A stretch of DNA of 64,000 nt. It comes from Paenibacillus_AB hodogayensis (lineage in GTDB: Bacteria > Bacillota > Bacilli > Paenibacillales > NBRC-103111). This document shows, in pieces, positions 60,924 to 64,000 of this stretch; positions within the stretch are counted from its first letter, which is position 1; every line of letters starts with the position of its first letter. The notes under the pieces are model-generated. The model was not told where the DNA came from. It saw nothing but the letters and a program-made list of their open reading frames with translations, and searched no databases. Where the stretch lies: NCBI RefSeq assembly GCF_039536325.1, contig NZ_BAAAYO010000012.1:124001-188000 (forward strand), read 5' to 3'. The translations under genes and the position numbers were made by a program.

Positions 60924-62066
60924 ATGAGAATAGTATCGATCGAACCGACGCCGAGTCCGAATTCAATGAAAATCAATCTGGACGAAAGCTTGCCTAAAGG
61001 CGCGAAACGGACCTACACGAAAACCGATTCCACGGCCCCTACCGTCTTTCGTTCCATTCTTGATATACCGGGTGTTACCGCCGTTTTTCATACTGCCGAT
61101 TTTATCGCGGTGGACCGCACGCCCAAAGGCGACTGGGAACACATTCTAACCCATATTCGCGCCATTCTGGGCTCCGATGAAGTTCACTCCATGGGGGTTC
61201 CCGATCCTGCGGCGGGTATGGATACGTACGGCGAAGCGACCGTGCTTATGCAAACGTTCCGCTCGATCCCGATGCAAATCCGCGTGCGCACCGGACTCGA
61301 GGAGGCGCGCCGGGCCATGCCGGAGCGTTTCGTTCAAGCGGCCATGAAGGCAGGCAGCGCCTCGCCGAATCTGATTAAGGAGCGAACGCTGGAGGAAATG
61401 GGGGTTCGTTACGGGGATTTGCAGGAGATTGCCGAACAAATCGTGCAGGAGCTGGACGCCTCCTATTCCGACGAACGGCTGGCCGAACTTGTGCAGGCGG
61501 CCGAAACGGCCGGAACTGGTGGAGAGGTGACTCCACCGGCTCCTAAGGAGGAGCTGCCCTCCGAGGAAGTCGATCGTTTGCTCGACGACCCCGACTGGAA
61601 AGTACGCTATGCCGCTTTGCAGCAAATGAAGCCCGTTCCCGAGAAGCTGCCCTTGTTGGCCAAAGCGATTAACGACCCGCAATCGTCGGTACGGAGGCTT
61701 GCTTCTGTTTATTTGGGCGATATTCGCGAGCCGGAGGCGCTCCCCTACTTGTTCCAAGCTTTGCGCGATGATTCCGTATCCGTACGCAGAACCGCCGGCG
61801 ACACCCTATCCGACGTCGGAGATCCCGCGGCGATCGGTCCGATGACGGAAGCGCTGCGCGACAAAAACAAGCTCGTCCGCTGGCGCGCTGCCCGCTTCTT
61901 GTACGAAGCCGGAGATGACACGGTTTTGCCGGCTCTTCATGAAGCAGCCGACGACGCCGAATTCGAAGTCCGCATGCAAGTCAAAATGGCCATCGAGCGG
62001 ATCGAAGGCGGCGGAGCGGCCGAAGGCTCGGTTTGGCAGCAGATGACGCGCCGCAACGAAAGCTGA
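60924..62066 (+). CDS. CvfC-type protein: Nfu-N domain plus HEAT repeats
   Basis: 380 residues. Residues 1-90 match the Nfu N-terminal scaffold domain (IEPTPSPNSMKINLDESLPK and VFHTADFIAVDRTPKGDW). Residues about 210-370 form HEAT-like repeats (DDPDWKVRYAALQQMKPV, DPQSSVRRLASVYLGDI and DDSVSVRRTAGDTLSDVGDP). This architecture is known in Firmicutes as conserved virulence factor C; its function is not well understood, possibly linked to bacillithiol or Fe-S handling. The ribosome site AGGAGGG precedes the ATG by about 6 bases. It shares its terminator hairpin with the helicase gene. Confidence 0.85.
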   Translation: MRIVSIEPTPSPNSMKINLDESLPKGAKRTYTKTDSTAPTVFRSILDIPGVTAVFHTADFIAVDRTPKGDWEHILTHIRAILGSDEVHSMGVPDPAAGMDTYGEATVLMQTFRSIPMQIRVRTGLEEARRAMPERFVQAAMKAGSASPNLIKERTLEEMGVRYGDLQEIAEQIVQELDASYSDERLAELVQAAETAGTGGEVTPPAPKEELPSEEVDRLLDDPDWKVRYAALQQMKPVPEKLPLLAKAINDPQSSVRRLASVYLGDIREPEALPYLFQALRDDSVSVRRTAGDTLSDVGDPAAIGPMTEALRDKNKLVRWRAARFLYEAGDDTVLPALHEAADDAEFEVRMQVKMAIERIEGGGAAEGSVWQQMTRRNES

Positions 62067-62078
62067 ATCTCTACCGGA

Positions 62079-62121
62079 ATAACAAAGAAGGGTTGTCCGA
62101 CGGACAGCCCTCCTTTGTTAT
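62079..62121. terminator. Shared hairpin between CvfC-type and helicase genes
   Basis: ATAACAAAG and CTTTGTTAT enclose GGGTTGTCC/GGACAGCCC, a very long stem. No long T-run follows on either strand, but placement between convergent stops supports bidirectional termination. Confidence 0.7.
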
Positions 62122-62129
62122 CGATTTCG

Positions 62130-63437
62130 TTATTTTCCTCTGCTTGCCCCTTTTTTAGCTGTCGAGGCATAGCGCGGCGTATGTTTGCCGCCTTTTCCTG
62201 CGGGCTTGGAACCGTTCCGGTCAAAACTTCCGTTCCGCCCGCGGCCTTGCCCGAAGGAGGAAGGCTTGCGGCTTGCCCCCGGTTTGGCGACAGGCTTCTT
62301 GGCGACTTCGCTTGCCATGAGCGAACCCTCTGCGTTGCGACGCGGAAGCTTCGCGCCGATCTTGCTTTCCAGCTTGGCGAGACGGATCTTGTCGCGTGTC
62401 GTGGCCAAGGTGATCGCTACGCCGCTTTCTCCGGCGCGTCCCGTACGGCCGATGCGGTGAATGTACCACTCCACATCCTGCGGCACGTCATAGTTGAAGA
62501 CGTGGGTTACCCCCTCGATATCCAGACCGCGCGCGGCAATGTCCGTTGCGACAAGCACCTGCAACTTGGCTTCGCGGAACCGCTTGAGCACGAATTCGCG
62601 CTTCGCCTGGGAAAGCTCGCCATGCAGCGCATCGGCTTCGATGCCTTCCTCTTTCAACGCTTCGTTGAGCTTGTTCGCTCTTCCTTTCGAGCTGCAGAAC
62701 ACGATAGCCAAGTAAGGACGATAATGCGCAATCAGTTGAAGCAGCGTCTTCGTTTTATCGGATTCGGGCGTCTCTACTACAGCCTGCTCAATCTCCGCGA
62801 CCATTACCTGCTTGCCGGCAACCCGCAGCTGTTCCGGCTTGCGCATATACCGTTCGGACAGCTCGCGGATCGGCTGCGGCATCGTGGCGGAGAACAGCAT
62901 CACCTGTCTCTTGTCCGAGGTCAGCGCGATCAGCGTCTCCACTTCCTCCAGAAAGCCCCTGCGCAGCATTTCGTCAGCTTCGTCCACAACTACCATGCGT
63001 ACCCCGATTAACGAAAGCGTCCCGCGTTTAACATGATCGAGCAGTCTCCCCGGCGTACCGACGACAACGGAAGGAATTCGCTCCAGCTTGCGGTTTTGCC
63101 GGTCGATATCCGTACCGCCGTAGATCGCATGAACCTCGGCTTCTACCAAAGGAGCGAGCCGTCCGGCTTCTTTGGCGATCTGTACCGCCAGCTCCCGCGT
63201 CGGCGTGATGATCAGCGCTTGCGTGAAAGGCCGCTTCGGTTCAAGCCGCTCCAATATCGGCAGCACAAAAGCAAGCGTCTTCCCGGTGCCGGTCTGCGCT
63301 TGAGCGACCACATCCCTCCCCGCCAGAAGCAGCGGAATGGATTGCGTTTGAACCGGCGTTGGTTCGTGTATGCCATGGGAGGCCAGTTCTTTTTGAAATT
63401 CCGGCCGAACGCCCAGTTTTACAAATTCGGAGCTCAT
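62130..63437 (-). CDS. DEAD-box RNA helicase
   Basis: 435 residues. Motifs are in order: Q motif (EPTPVQTQSIP), AQTGTGKT (about 46-53), PTRELA, TPGRLLDH, DEAD (in VDEADEML), SAT, RGLDIEGV and HRIGRTGR. The C-terminal 80 residues are basic with Arg, Gly, Ser and Lys, probably an RNA-binding tail. CshA/CshB-like enzymes aid RNA decay and ribosome assembly, mainly in the cold. AAAGGTG lies 11 bases before the ATG at 63437. The subgroup cannot be fixed without alignment. Confidence 0.95.
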   Translation of the reverse strand: MSSEFVKLGVRPEFQKELASHGIHEPTPVQTQSIPLLLAGRDVVAQAQTGTGKTLAFVLPILERLEPKRPFTQALIITPTRELAVQIAKEAGRLAPLVEAEVHAIYGGTDIDRQNRKLERIPSVVVGTPGRLLDHVKRGTLSLIGVRMVVVDEADEMLRRGFLEEVETLIALTSDKRQVMLFSATMPQPIRELSERYMRKPEQLRVAGKQVMVAEIEQAVVETPESDKTKTLLQLIAHYRPYLAIVFCSSKGRANKLNEALKEEGIEADALHGELSQAKREFVLKRFREAKLQVLVATDIAARGLDIEGVTHVFNYDVPQDVEWYIHRIGRTGRAGESGVAITLATTRDKIRLAKLESKIGAKLPRRNAEGSLMASEVAKKPVAKPGASRKPSSFGQGRGRNGSFDRNGSKPAGKGGKHTPRYASTAKKGASRGK

Positions 63438-63518
63438 CGTTGTTGTTCACCTTTCCCGTTTCGGATGCAACCATTTTTCCCACTATATCACAATGGTACA
63501 GGTTCTACAAACCGCATG

Positions 63519-63548
63519 GAATACCGGCAAATAACAAATACCATTATT
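63519..63548 (+). promoter_or_regulatory. Possible sigma-G promoter of the gerA-type gene
   Basis: GAATA (63519-63523), 18 bases and CATTATT (63542-63548) resemble the forespore sigma-G pattern, about 90 bases before the ATG. Germination receptor genes are usually sigma-G-dependent. Confidence 0.35.
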
Positions 63549-63637
63549 TTACGCATAGTCGCGGGAATGATGGGAACGATAGGTATGAACTGGATAGACC
63601 GGGAAACGTCGTACCGGAAAGAGGGAAAAAAGCCCGT

Positions 63638-64000
63638 ATGTCACATCTGCGCGATATCCATCCGAAGCAATTGGCGGACCGTCTTGCCGATCGGCTCAAT
63701 CACCCGCCGGACTTGATTAACCGAACGTTTACCCTATCGGAGAGCGTTCAACTGCACTGCCTGTTTATGCAAACACTCGTCGACATGGGGAAGATTGAGG
63801 ATTACGTATTTCAGTTTCTGGATGGAGCACAGGCAGGCGGCACTGGCGACAAGCCCGAAAAGCTCGCTTCCGATTTATTGAAGAAAATACCGCTCGTCCC
63901 CTCGCAGGTAGCAACCGAGTTCGATGCCTGCATCCAAGGCTTGCTGAACGGACAGTGCATTCTGCTGCTGCCGCATACGAATGAAGTTTTGCTGTTGGAC
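63638..64000 (+). CDS. GerA-family germination receptor A subunit (N-terminal part)
   Basis: The gene runs off the right edge; 121 codons are present. Residues 1-121 read as the N-terminal, cytosolic domain of the GerAA/SpoVAF-type subunit: LNHPPDLINRTFTL, HCLFMQTLVDMGKIEDYVFQ and NGQCILLLPHTNEVLLLD all fit that family. The subunit sits in the spore inner membrane and helps sense germinants. The ATG at 63638 has AGAGGG about 12 bases upstream, longer spacing than usual; no better start is seen. The rest of the operon is likely just beyond the window. Confidence 0.8.
   Translation, partial: MSHLRDIHPKQLADRLADRLNHPPDLINRTFTLSESVQLHCLFMQTLVDMGKIEDYVFQFLDGAQAGGTGDKPEKLASDLLKKIPLVPSQVATEFDACIQGLLNGQCILLLPHTNEVLLLD

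Overview
The window reads as chromosome of a spore-forming, motile, aerobic Gram-positive bacterium of the Paenibacillaceae (Paenibacillus/Cohnella type). Supporting signs are the SLH-anchored surface protein, two LplABC-type sugar importers with large AraC-type regulators, a Bacillus-type caa3 oxidase operon (ctaCDEF, ctaG, ctaM), sporulation and germination genes (a Spo0E-like phosphatase, a YhcN/YlaJ-type lipoprotein, a GerA-type receptor subunit), bacilliredoxin, EcsAB, strong AGGAGG-type ribosome binding sites and many intrinsic terminators. No rRNA, tRNA, CRISPR array, prophage or insertion sequence was seen; nearly all of it looks like native chromosome.

Layout. 1-4.2 kb: the 3' end of bioA, nadE, an orphan pyrH with an unusual leader (small overlapping ORF plus intrinsic terminator), an isopropylmalate/homocitrate/Re-citrate synthase-type enzyme, and a cluster of DnaA-box-like sites. 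4.2-12 kb: two giant secreted proteins, one SLH protein with five 89-residue Ig-like repeats and one beta-helix/CBM/FIVAR/cohesin-like protein. 12-18 kb: a carbohydrate ABC importer (binding protein and two permeases) with a membrane-bound AraC regulator; the beta-helix protein is the distal gene of this group. 18-27 kb: a YesMN-type two-component system followed by a second LplABC-type importer and two phosphatases. 27-35.6 kb: bacilliredoxin, small conserved proteins, a membrane-anchored phosphoesterase, a BaiN-type flavoprotein, EcsAB, and an HD-GYP protein overlapping a Spo0E-like gene. 35.9-39.8 kb: a KaiC-like ATPase, a small winged-helix-like protein and a GAF/LuxR regulator in one operon. 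40-47 kb: an NlpC/P60 hydrolase under a c-di-AMP (ydaO) riboswitch, a DppA-type aminopeptidase, an SDR, an OmpR/HK pair, and two small-molecule kinase-like proteins. 47-51.7 kb: a five-gene GntR/ABC exporter operon with a clear promoter and operator. 51.7-57.3 kb: the cytochrome caa3 operon. 57.5-64 kb: a sporulation lipoprotein, motAB with a sigma-D-like promoter, a guanylate kinase-like protein, a CvfC-type HEAT protein, a DEAD-box helicase and the start of a gerA-type gene.

How the parts fit. The 7.7-27 kb block appears devoted to sensing and taking up complex carbohydrate: two importers with different sensors, with no cytoplasmic importer ATPase encoded here (this importer class usually shares an MsmX-type ATPase). 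The most unusual signals are (i) the pyrH leader, whose arrangement resembles the enterobacterial pyrBI attenuator, (ii) the four DnaA boxes in a convergent intergenic region, (iii) the KaiC-like/LuxR operon, and (iv) the importer plus phosphatase set at 21.8-27 kb. All functional calls are by reading sequence and family knowledge; no database search was run.
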